Shown here in pieces: positions 1 to 5,625 of a stretch of 6,011 nt of DNA (the stretch's first letter is position 1; every line of letters starts with the position of its first letter). Source of the stretch: Planctomycetota bacterium (GTDB taxonomy: Bacteria; Planctomycetota; Planctomycetia; Planctomycetales; Planctomycetaceae); NCBI GenBank assembly GCA_003669575.1, contig QWOR01000032.1, positions 1-6,011 on the forward strand. The letters run 5' to 3'. Below the pieces are notes generated by a model, which was not told the DNA's origin, searched no databases, and was given only the letters and a program-made list of their open reading frames with translations. The position numbers and the translations under genes were made by a program.

Positions 1-875
1 ACCAGTTCCGGCACCTTCGAGCAGAACGTCTCCTGGGCATCGGGATGGCCGCCGTAGCTGTGGAATTGGATGTGGGTCAGGTGGCCACGATGCCCTTCGA
101 GGGATTTCATCGTGTCGAGCGTCGTCGTCCAGTTCCCGGGCATTCCCAAATTGTTGCAGTGGATATGGACCGGATGTGGCAGATGCAGTTCGTTGGCGGC
201 TTTCGCCACCTCGCGAATGATCTGGCGGGCGGTCACGTTGAACCGCTGCACGATATCGTCGAGCCCCGACACGTTGTGTCCGCCCGACTTCCAGACCTCG
301 ACCCCGCCGGGGTTCACCAGCTTGCAAGCAAAGCCCTTCGACGCATTCAGCAACCACGCGATATACGCCTTGAGTCGCTGCGGCTCATTGGCCGCGACCT
401 GCTTCATGATGTAGTGGTTATTCCCCATCAGGACGTAAAAGCCCTTGTCGATGATCGGGGTATCCTCGAACTCTTCATGCACGTGCCGGGCCGAGATCGG
501 CGGCACAGCTGCGTCGAACGCGGTGGTGTAGCCCAAGCCCGCGTACAGGTATCCAGTAGCGAAGGTACTCGGCACGCTGCCGATCGTTCCGGACCGCTGG
601 AGAAGCGTGCGGTGGATTTTGGGGGCGTTGCGTTTTTCTTCCGGCCGCATTTTACGAGCGGCGTTGACCTTGGGCCCGGCGATGTGGCAGTGCATATCGA
701 CACCGCCCGGCATGATGACCATCCCCGTGGCATCAATACTCAGGTCTCCCCGTTCAGCGGGGTCCAGCGGGGCTGCGACGATCTTTCCGTCCTGCACCCA
801 CAGGTCGCGGATCTCTCCATCCACCCCATTGGCCGGGTCATACACCCGACCGCCACTGATCTTGAGAAGCCCCAT
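1..875 (-). CDS. fhcA: Formyltransferase/hydrolase complex subunit A (formylmethanofuran dehydrogenase subunit A-like), partial: N-terminal 291 residues
   Basis: Reading the minus strand from ATG at 875 gives an uninterrupted frame to the window edge; the C-terminal part is missing. The protein starts MGLLKISGGRVYDPANGVDG, the usual N-terminus of the FwdA/FmdA/FhcA amidohydrolase family. Visible metal-site candidates are the HxH motif in GGVDMHCHIAGP (H62, H64), the lysine in FACKLVNPGG (K185, matching the carboxylated lysine of FwdA), and histidines in HPVHIHCNNLG (H237, H239) and HLTHIQFHSYGG (H268, H272). In bacteria this subunit belongs to the Fhc complex, which releases formate from formyl-tetrahydromethanopterin via formylmethanofuran in cytoplasmic formaldehyde oxidation. 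The start at 875 fits the family length, although no good Shine-Dalgarno lies just before it; a GGAGGT at 930..935 is 54 nt upstream. Other fhc genes may lie beyond the left edge, but that cannot be seen. Family certain; the bacterial Fhc role is inferred from context. Confidence 0.93.
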   Translation of the reverse strand, partial: MGLLKISGGRVYDPANGVDGEIRDLWVQDGKIVAAPLDPAERGDLSIDATGMVIMPGGVDMHCHIAGPKVNAARKMRPEEKRNAPKIHRTLLQRSGTIGSVPSTFATGYLYAGLGYTTAFDAAVPPISARHVHEEFEDTPIIDKGFYVLMGNNHYIMKQVAANEPQRLKAYIAWLLNASKGFACKLVNPGGVEVWKSGGHNVSGLDDIVQRFNVTARQIIREVAKAANELHLPHPVHIHCNNLGMPGNWTTTLDTMKSLEGHRGHLTHIQFHSYGGHPDAQETFCSKVPEL

Positions 876-1168
876 GCTCGTCGTTGTCCGGGAATCGCAA
901 TCGCCGGGATGCCATCCCAGCCGGGAGTTACCTCCAGTTAAATCTCATCATAGGGTGCAGCATGGAATCGAAGCCACCGCAAGTGGAGTATTGAGCAGCG
1001 GGACCGAGACTGTTCGGCGCCAATTTGCTCTACTCTTTCCAGAGATTCGCGAGTATCTCGCCACCCCAAACTGCTCTTGCCTTAAATCGGCCCTTCGTGC
1101 GACACTCCGCGCCTCCTCTGACTCTCTTTCTCCCCATCCCCCACACTCCCCCTCCCACTCCACCCCTG
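876..1168. promoter_or_regulatory. Divergent intergenic control region between fhcA and the lipoprotein gene
   Basis: These 293 bases separate two divergently transcribed genes and must hold both promoters. On the minus strand a TATGAT hexamer (947..952) would make a reasonable -10 box for fhcA, giving a leader of about 65 nt, but no convincing -35 stands at the right distance. Also on the minus strand, GGAGGT (930..935) lies too far from the fhcA ATG to serve it. On the plus strand I find no convincing promoter hexamers. A small inverted repeat GCGAG-TAT-CTCGC occupies 1049..1061. The last part, 1112..1167, is almost pure pyrimidine (7 purines in 56 bases) and forms the leader of the lipoprotein gene. 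Promoter assignments are weak. Confidence 0.4.
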
Positions 1169-1756
1169 ATGATCAGTCCTCGACTCATCACCGGCGTGCT
1201 ATGCGCCTCGCTTCTGGCGGGCTGCGCGGGGACATCATCGGTACGGACGGCGAAAGTCACACCGATTCCCGCAGCCAATCCGCTGTACGTGGCGACGAAT
1301 AACGAGGATTACCTCTGGGAGCGGATGGTCGAGACACTGGAAGATTTCCAGTTTCCGATCGCCAAGGAAGATCGCCAGCAACGCGAGATTTCCACCGAAT
1401 ACAAAGTCGGCGCCAGCATCTTCGAACCGTGGCACGCTGACGCCGTGGGCTTTGCGAATCGTCTCGAAGGGACTCTGCAATCGGTCCGCCGACGCGTAGT
1501 CGTCACCATGATGCCCGGCGAGCAGCAGGCAGGCTATGTCGTCAATGTCGTGGCCTACAAGGAATTCGAGGACCTGCCCGGTGTCGCTGCCAACTCTGCG
1601 GGGGGAGCGACATTCCTGGAAAGCGCCCCGATGGACCGCGATATGAATCAGCTCGTGGGCCAGTCCGCCCCGTCAGGCTGGATGTCCGCCGGTCGCGACT
1701 ACGCGCTGGAGCAGTCCATCGTCGGCCAGCTGAACTACCTGCTCTCGCGGAAGTAA
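1169..1756 (+). CDS. Conserved hypothetical lipoprotein, planctomycete-type
   Basis: A 195-residue protein beginning MISPRLITGVLCASLLAGCA. An arginine, a hydrophobic stretch and the lipobox LAGC with Cys19 make a clear type II (lipoprotein) signal, so the mature protein should be lipid-anchored at a membrane. The frame stays open upstream to ATG 1025, but that start would add 48 proline-rich, low-complexity residues before the signal peptide, so ATG 1169 is chosen. The mature part has no motif of known function; notable segments are NPLYVATNNEDYLWERM (38-53), IFEPWHADAVGF (84-95), LQSVRRRVVV (103-112) and GRDYALEQSIVGQL (175-188). From memory this pattern, a WExxV segment, an EPWHxDSVG-like segment and a C-terminal GRDxALEQ, recurs in planctomycete lipoproteins of unknown function. 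No Shine-Dalgarno is visible; the leader is a C/T tract. The gene seems to be a single unit, with a convergent neighbour 36 bp downstream. Confidence 0.75.
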   Translation: MISPRLITGVLCASLLAGCAGTSSVRTAKVTPIPAANPLYVATNNEDYLWERMVETLEDFQFPIAKEDRQQREISTEYKVGASIFEPWHADAVGFANRLEGTLQSVRRRVVVTMMPGEQQAGYVVNVVAYKEFEDLPGVAANSAGGATFLESAPMDRDMNQLVGQSAPSGWMSAGRDYALEQSIVGQLNYLLSRK

Positions 1757-1785
1757 TCTCGCTCGACACGTTGAGAAGCACAGGT

Positions 1786-1806
1786 GTGATGGTCACACAC
1801 CATCAC
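1786..1806. terminator. Stem-loop at a convergent gene junction, possible bidirectional terminator
   Basis: GTGATGGT (1786..1793) and ACCATCAC (1799..1806) are perfect reverse complements: an 8-bp stem with a 5-nt CACAC loop. It lies 30 bp after the lipoprotein stop and overlaps the stop codon of the minus-strand pseudouridine synthase gene (1793..1795). No T-run follows on either strand, so it is not a textbook intrinsic terminator. The position between convergent genes is the main support. Confidence 0.45.
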
Positions 1807-2539
1807 TGAGCTTCACCGGACCGAACCCGAACTCGTTCCAGGTCTTCGGAATCGGAGCGATGATCGGCAGTGGTTCATACCGGATCGGATGCTGAATGAT
1901 CAGCCGGGCGGCATGGAGAGCGATCGGAGTTTCGCGTTGTACCGCGCGATTCGTGCCCGGAAAATTTACGGTGGAACCGTACTGGTCATCGCCCACGATT
2001 GGCCACCCGCGGCTACCAAACTGAATGCGGATCTGGTGCATTCTTCCGGTCCCCAGATCGATCTCCACGAGAGCCCGCCCCTTGAGCCGCTTCAGGACCT
2101 TGTAGTGGAGAACCGCCTGCTTGGCGTCCGTCCGGTCCGGGCTGCAGACGATGACCTTCGGCTCATTCGGAATCCGGTAGAGCCAGTCGGTCAACGTCCC
2201 CGCATCATCCGTCGGGGGACGTTCCAGGACTGCCAGGTATGTCTTCTTGACGATCCGCTCGGCAAACTGTTCTGCCAGCCGAGCGGCACACTTGGAGTTC
2301 CTTGAGAACACCACCACGCCTGAAACCGGTCGGTCGATGCGATGGGGCACGCCGAGATAGACATCACCGGGCTTGTTGTACTTGTCCTTCAGATATTCTT
2401 TCACAAGACCGACCAGACTCGGCGTCCCGATGGGCGCCCCCTGCGAGATCAGTCCTGGCGGCTTATTCACCGCAATGACCGGACCATCTTCGAGGATCAC
2501 TTCGAGGTCTCGAAACGTCAAAGGATCACGAAACGACAT
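1793..2539 (-). CDS. RluA-family RNA pseudouridine synthase
   Basis: A complete 248-residue protein starting MSFRDPLTFRDLEVILEDGP. The order of motifs is that of the RluA family (PseudoU_synth_2): VIAVNKPPGL (21-30), the catalytic motif HRIDRPVSGVVVF (66-78) with the presumed nucleophile Asp69, KKTYLAVLE (98-106), and GRMHQIRIQF (165-174) followed by GWPIVGDDQYG (178-188). It should isomerise specific uridines to pseudouridine in rRNA or tRNA in the cytoplasm. There is no N-terminal S4 RNA-binding domain: the catalytic domain starts almost at once, as in RluA or TruC rather than RluC/RluD. HRID in place of the commoner HRLD is conservative. Motifs alone do not fix the target site, so no gene symbol is given. 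The start at 2539 has no strong Shine-Dalgarno, but it fits the family's N-terminus. Transcription runs away from the GH10-like gene and toward the lipoprotein gene. Confidence 0.93.
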   Translation of the reverse strand: MSFRDPLTFRDLEVILEDGPVIAVNKPPGLISQGAPIGTPSLVGLVKEYLKDKYNKPGDVYLGVPHRIDRPVSGVVVFSRNSKCAARLAEQFAERIVKKTYLAVLERPPTDDAGTLTDWLYRIPNEPKVIVCSPDRTDAKQAVLHYKVLKRLKGRALVEIDLGTGRMHQIRIQFGSRGWPIVGDDQYGSTVNFPGTNRAVQRETPIALHAARLIIQHPIRYEPLPIIAPIPKTWNEFGFGPVKLSDGV

Positions 2540-2954
2540 CGGCAGTCACAGACACAGAGTTCGGGCGGTCACGAGTTCGCAGATTACGGCTCGGCGGGAT
2601 CGCTTTCAATGGCGGGCTGGGCAGGGACATCGCCCCGGGCCACGTCAAGGACTAGCCTTTCCAACTAGGCACGATCACTCAGCCACCGATCTCCGAGGGG
2701 GTCTGCAGGTCATGGGCGAATGCTGAGAAGCGGATTCGTGCAGAGTCGCCGGGGACACAACGCAGAGGCGGGAACTCGAAAGACACAGCCCTCCACTTAA
2801 GTCAAATTCGTCGATCTCTGAACTCCCTCAGACATCACCGGGCACCGATCTCTCCACGAAACGGGGCGGTAAGCCCCTGCGAGTGTTGCTGTTTATTGCG
2901 AAAGAACCCTACACTCCTCCACCAGACGCTTGCTGAAACTCGGGTGGATCACTC
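2540..2954. other. Non-coding intergenic region between divergent genes
   Basis: About 415 bases between the divergent pseudouridine synthase and GH10-like genes. I see no credible protein gene: minus-strand frames are broken by frequent stops, and the plus-strand frame that enters from 2373 is antisense to the synthase for nearly half its length and resembles no family. No tRNA cloverleaf or T-loop motif was found. Visible structure is limited to a short hairpin GGGGC-GGTAA-GCCCC (2863..2877) and the candidate promoter at 2886..2915. The promoter of the minus-strand gene must also lie here but could not be placed. Confidence 0.6.
2886..2915 (+). promoter_or_regulatory. Candidate sigma-70-like promoter for the GH10-like gene
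   Basis: TTGCTG (2886..2891) and TACACT (2910..2915) are spaced by 18 bp and each matches the -35/-10 consensus at four of six positions. The segment between them is locally AT-rich compared with its surroundings. Transcription would start around 2922, giving a leader of about 90 nt to the chosen ATG at 3012, or about 33 nt to the alternative GTG at 2955. Found by eye; housekeeping promoters in this lineage are poorly defined, so confidence is low. Confidence 0.25.
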
Positions 2955-3011
2955 GTGTTGCGTCAGGGCGCGGGATCACGACATCATCTGAACATTCTCC
3001 TCAGGGATCGC

Positions 3012-4490
3012 ATGGGCGTTCTCCGCTTTCGTATCGAGCCGCCCAGCCTGATTCCATCTGGCCAAGCTCCCAGTGCGTATATCACGGGTGCAGATGGGCG
3101 CGTCCATACCACTCGATGCGAGATCCAGGATGGAGTCCTCAGCCTGCATCGTTTGAGTTCCGAAAGCTCAACCGCTCACGTCACGGTCTCGATCCCCGAG
3201 CGGGGACAGCTGGTCCTCTCCACGACATCACTCCCGGAGAGAGACGCCCCTTACCACCTCGGCGTGGAATTGCTGAGGGGTTGCCTCGGTGAAGTCCGCG
3301 AGCAGGCGTGCGGCTGGGAACTCGCCCGGATGAACATTCCCGAACGGTTCCGCTCAATCCAGCGACAGGCGTTTCACTGCCTCGCAACGGCCTGTGGAAC
3401 CCAGACCGAACCGGATCACAGCAATCCGCAGGTGCTTTCAGGATTGAAGCTGGCGCTGAATGCCGCCGATGTCCTGATCGAGAGTTACGTGATGCAGCGG
3501 ACAGCTGGATCCCGTACACATCAGACATCTGCTCCGACGCTCGTGGGCTGCACGCTCGACGCGACCGCCCTCCAGGCTCGCAGCGAGTTCACGGGATCGT
3601 TCAACGCCGCCCGCATCCCGATCGAGTGGCGCTGGATCGAGCCTGTAGAAGGGGAATACCAGTGGGAACTGCTCGACCATCTGATCGAGCGCTGCATTGA
3701 CCCTCGAATGGCGATTATCGGCGGTCCGCTGCTCGATTTCACTTCGGGTGGTCTGCCGAAGTGGCTCGTGCCGTGGGCGGGTGACATCGTCAACCTTCCC
3801 AGCTTCGTCTGCGATTTTGTCGAAACGGCGATCAATCGCTACACCGGACGGATTCGCATGTGGGAGGTCGCCGCCTACGGAAATCTCGGCGGGGCGTTGT
3901 CACTGTCCGAGGAGCACCGGCTCACCGTCATGGCCCGTGCGATGGAGACCGCTTACCGCACCGATAGTGATGCCCAGTTCTTTGTCCGGGTCGGCCAGCC
4001 GTGGGGCGAGTATCTGGCCCAGGGGAACCACCGCCTGTCACCGTTCCAACTGGTTGACGCCCTGTTGCGGTCGCACCTGGGGCTGACGGGAGTGACTCTT
4101 GAGATCGCGATGGGCTATGGCCCCCCCGGCTCGTTGACCCGCACTCGCATGGCCGTGTCGCGTCTGATTGATCAGTGGAGCCAGCTGGGGATCCAGCTGC
4201 ATGTCGTGCTCGCGTGCCCATCGGCCATTGGCCCTGATCCGGCTGCGTATGGCGGATGCCAAGTCCTGAACGGCACGTGGAGATTAAACTGGAGCGAAGA
4301 GGCCCAGGCCGCGTGGCTGGAGGAGTTCCTCCCCATGATTGCAGCCAAGCCGGCTGTCACCGGAGTGTTTCTGAATTCCTTCGGTGACTCGCTGGCACAC
4401 CGGTATCCCCACTCGGGAATGTTGCGTCCCGATGGCACCGCCAAGCCCTCGCTGCAGTTCATCGAACAACACCGCAACTCCAATCTGTGA
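3012..4490 (+). CDS. GH10 (endo-xylanase)-like barrel protein with apparently missing catalytic glutamates
   Basis: A 492-residue protein with no signal peptide or membrane segment, so probably cytoplasmic. Residues 1-90 look beta-rich (FRIEPPSLIPSG..., GQLVLSTTSLPERD), residues 91-165 look helical, and from about 176 a clan GH-A/GH10-like barrel follows. Landmarks are FNAARIPIEWRWIEPVEGEY (197-216), like the GH10 'W..IEP..G.Y.W' segment; WEVAAYGN (284-291) where GH10 has WDVVNE; GVTLEIAMGYG (360-370); LHVVLACPS (396-404) where GH10 has the nucleophile strand ending in TELD; and the C-terminal LRPDGTAKPSLQFI (471-484), like GH10 'LFDEDGKPKPAY'. On this alignment the acid/base Glu is Tyr289 and the nucleophile Glu is replaced by Val/Leu (399-400). 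Xylanase activity is therefore doubtful; the protein may bind sugars or act otherwise. Start: ATG 3012 is preceded by AGGGA (3003..3007); GTG 2955 would add 19 unfamiliar residues. From memory, similar proteins in planctomycetes are often labelled endo-1,4-beta-xylanase. Confidence 0.6.
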   Translation: MGVLRFRIEPPSLIPSGQAPSAYITGADGRVHTTRCEIQDGVLSLHRLSSESSTAHVTVSIPERGQLVLSTTSLPERDAPYHLGVELLRGCLGEVREQACGWELARMNIPERFRSIQRQAFHCLATACGTQTEPDHSNPQVLSGLKLALNAADVLIESYVMQRTAGSRTHQTSAPTLVGCTLDATALQARSEFTGSFNAARIPIEWRWIEPVEGEYQWELLDHLIERCIDPRMAIIGGPLLDFTSGGLPKWLVPWAGDIVNLPSFVCDFVETAINRYTGRIRMWEVAAYGNLGGALSLSEEHRLTVMARAMETAYRTDSDAQFFVRVGQPWGEYLAQGNHRLSPFQLVDALLRSHLGLTGVTLEIAMGYGPPGSLTRTRMAVSRLIDQWSQLGIQLHVVLACPSAIGPDPAAYGGCQVLNGTWRLNWSEEAQAAWLEEFLPMIAAKPAVTGVFLNSFGDSLAHRYPHSGMLRPDGTAKPSLQFIEQHRNSNL

Positions 4491-4611
4491 CACAGGCAAA
4501 TGACGCCCCGCCTGGCACATCCCGGGAGTTCACAAAAATCTCCCCGCGGTTTGATCTGCGAATGGGTTCTTCACGTTATGCTACGCAAGAGAGACCTGTT
4601 GATCGGATGAA

Positions 4612-4644
4612 TGACGGGCCAAATCTGCGAGAATTGGCCCGTCA
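4612..4644. terminator. Perfect 11-bp hairpin in the 4491..4727 intergenic region
   Basis: TGACGGGCCAA (4612..4622) and TTGGCCCGTCA (4634..4644) pair perfectly around an 11-nt loop. It lies 121 bp after the stop of the GH10-like gene and 83 bp before the ATG of the membrane protein gene. No T-run follows, so it could be a non-canonical terminator, a leader structure of the downstream gene, or a protein-binding palindrome. The loop contains ATCTGCGA (4623..4630), an octamer that also occurs at 4554..4561 upstream. The hairpin is certain as sequence; its role is open. Confidence 0.4.
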
Positions 4645-4658
4645 CTGATGACAAAGAC

Positions 4659-4684
4659 CCGCTGTGCCGGCTCACCGGTTGCGG
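4659..4684. promoter_or_regulatory. Second hairpin-forming segment upstream of the membrane protein gene
   Basis: CCGG (4667..4670) and CCGG (4675..4678) can pair around a CTCA loop, and the outer CCGC (4659..4662) pairs with GCGG (4681..4684), with a small internal bulge (TGTG against TT). It ends 32 nt before the Shine-Dalgarno of the next gene and could form part of a structured leader together with the 4612..4644 hairpin. The arms are short and GC-only, so chance is possible. Confidence 0.2.
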
Positions 4685-4716
4685 CTGACAGCGTTCTGGC
4701 AGAGAGTTCCAACCCT

Positions 4717-4722
4717 AAGAGG
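4717..4722 (+). promoter_or_regulatory. Shine-Dalgarno site fixing the start at 4728
   Basis: AAGAGG ends 5 nt before ATG 4728. It is one of the clearest ribosome binding sites in the window and supports the chosen start of the membrane protein. By contrast, the lipoprotein and agmatine deiminase genes have pyrimidine-rich leaders without such a site. Confidence 0.7.
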
Positions 4723-4727
4723 TCGAT

Positions 4728-5519
4728 ATGTCCAATGCCCCGTCCCCCGACAAGCCTACTCGTGGCGTGATCCTGGTGTCCTACCCCAAGGTCGTCTTCC
4801 TGTATCCTTCGGTGATCATTGCGATAATCGCCGGGCTCTACATGCAAGTGGCCGGAAATAAGGCTATGGACGGGACCAGACATAGCCCAGCTGCAGTCAC
4901 AGCTCCTGCTGACGGAGCTGCCGCCCAACCCGCCGTGAACGACACCAAATCGTTCGCGGTCGGCCCCACAATGGCCGCAGGGGCGTTTCTGCTGACGCTG
5001 GCTCTGAATCTCGTGATCACATCGTTCGACTTTCCCCGAACCACCAGCGTGACGCTGGCTGCACTGGCTGCGGCTTTGTTCCTGGGGACCATGTTACTCA
5101 TCACTTACAAGCCCGATCTGGTTCCGTTTGCAACCAATCTGGTCAAGAAGCTGCATCCACAGGCGAACGCCACGTTCTACTACTGTTACGTCATTGCGAT
5201 GGGGCTGATCTATATCGGGGTCTTCGTGAATTCGAAGTTCGATTATTGGGAAGTGCGGCAGAACGAAATGCTGCACCACCACGGCTTCCTGAGTGACCTC
5301 GAACGTTTCCCGACCAGCTCACTCAAGATCGACAAAGAGATCAAGGACATCTTCGAGTACATGCTGCTCAAGTCGGGACGCATGATCTTGAATCCTGGCC
5401 CTCAGCAGCGGCCGATCATCCTCGAGAACGTCTTCTTCATCGATCAGAAGGAGTCTCAGATCACCAAGCTCCTGAGCTCGATGCAGGTGCAGATCGCCCC
5501 ACCCTCCGAGCAGGTGTGA
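4728..5519 (+). CDS. Hypothetical four-helix membrane protein with C-terminal PH-like domain
   Basis: A 263-residue protein that I cannot name. Hydrophobic segments suggest transmembrane helices at about 22-41, 79-100, 106-126 and 149-168. Between the first two lies an Ala/Pro-rich, low-complexity linker (about 47-75). The C-terminal 95 residues are soluble; the stretch from YWEVRQNEMLHHHGFLSD (173-190) through IKDIFEYMLLKSGRMILNP (205-223) to IILENVFFIDQKESQI (230-245) resembles the bacterial PH (bPH2/DUF304) pattern: a YxV start, 'G-L' strand, 'I-D-I' segment, small-Gly strand and a terminal 'V..i..k...i' helix. That assignment is an inference from pattern. With four helices, both termini should face the same side, probably the cytoplasm. 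The start is well supported by AAGAGG at 4717..4722. A strong hairpin follows the stop by 5 bp, so the gene appears monocistronic. Function unknown. Confidence 0.55.
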   Translation: MSNAPSPDKPTRGVILVSYPKVVFLYPSVIIAIIAGLYMQVAGNKAMDGTRHSPAAVTAPADGAAAQPAVNDTKSFAVGPTMAAGAFLLTLALNLVITSFDFPRTTSVTLAALAAALFLGTMLLITYKPDLVPFATNLVKKLHPQANATFYYCYVIAMGLIYIGVFVNSKFDYWEVRQNEMLHHHGFLSDLERFPTSSLKIDKEIKDIFEYMLLKSGRMILNPGPQQRPIILENVFFIDQKESQITKLLSSMQVQIAPPSEQV

Positions 5520-5524
5520 GAATA

Positions 5525-5564
5525 GCTTTCAGCCGTCAGCAATCAGCCTGCTGACGCTGAAAGC
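5525..5564. terminator. Long hairpin of heptamer repeats after the membrane protein gene, probable terminator and/or dispersed intergenic repeat
   Basis: Left arm GCTTTCAGC (5525..5533) plus GTCAGCA (5535..5541) pairs with TGCTGAC (5549..5555) plus GCTGAAAGC (5556..5564): 16 base pairs with a single bulged C at 5534 and a 7-nt loop. It starts 6 nt after the stop codon at 5517..5519 and is followed by a T/C-rich stretch (CTGTCTCTTCTT, 5569..5580), which suits transcription termination. The left half has an internal 7-base period, TTTCAGC-CGTCAGC-AATCAGC (5527..5547). Such CAGC/GCTG heptads resemble dispersed intergenic repeats known in many genomes, so it may be a repeat element too. Confidence 0.6.
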
Positions 5565-5584
5565 CAGACTGTCTCTTCTTGCCC

Positions 5585-5598
5585 CCCTAGGCCCTAGG
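5585..5598. repeat. Tandem CCCTAGG duplication
   Basis: CCCTAGG occurs twice head to tail (5585..5591 and 5592..5598), each copy containing the palindrome CCTAGG. It lies between the heptamer hairpin and the agmatine deiminase start, within a C/T-rich leader. Two copies only, so it may be chance, but it shares the 7-base unit length of the neighbouring hairpin repeat. Confidence 0.4.
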
Positions 5599-5625
5599 CT
5601 TTGGTCCCTCAGCCCTCCTTCTACC

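Noticed and set aside
45..941. Long plus-strand open frame of 298 codons
   Set aside because: It lies antisense to fhcA, whose minus-strand reading has clear family motifs. The plus-strand product resembles nothing and arises from the high GC content.
1025..1168. 48-residue N-terminal extension of the lipoprotein from ATG 1025
   Set aside because: The extension is proline-rich translation of the pyrimidine tract and would bury the lipobox signal peptide inside the protein. ATG 1169 gives a normal lipoprotein signal.
2373..2726. Plus-strand 117-codon frame running into the intergenic region
   Set aside because: Nearly half is antisense to the pseudouridine synthase, the rest is Arg/Gly-rich with no recognisable motif, and no ribosome binding site fits.
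2540..2954. tRNA or other structured RNA gene in the long intergenic region
   Set aside because: No T-loop consensus, acceptor-stem pairing or extended conserved-looking structure could be found on either strand.
2955..3011. Upstream GTG start for the GH10-like protein
   Set aside because: The extra 19 residues look unlike the family's usual start, and AGGGA precedes ATG 3012. It stays possible because a weak GGTGGA lies before the GTG.
4493..4514. CAGGC/GCCTG inverted repeat just after the GH10-like stop codon as a terminator
   Set aside because: Only 5 bp with a 12-nt loop and no T-run; too weak to support.
4551..4582. TTGATC ... TATGCT as a promoter for the membrane protein gene
   Set aside because: The spacer is 20 bp, outside the usual 16-18 bp, so it was not listed as a feature.
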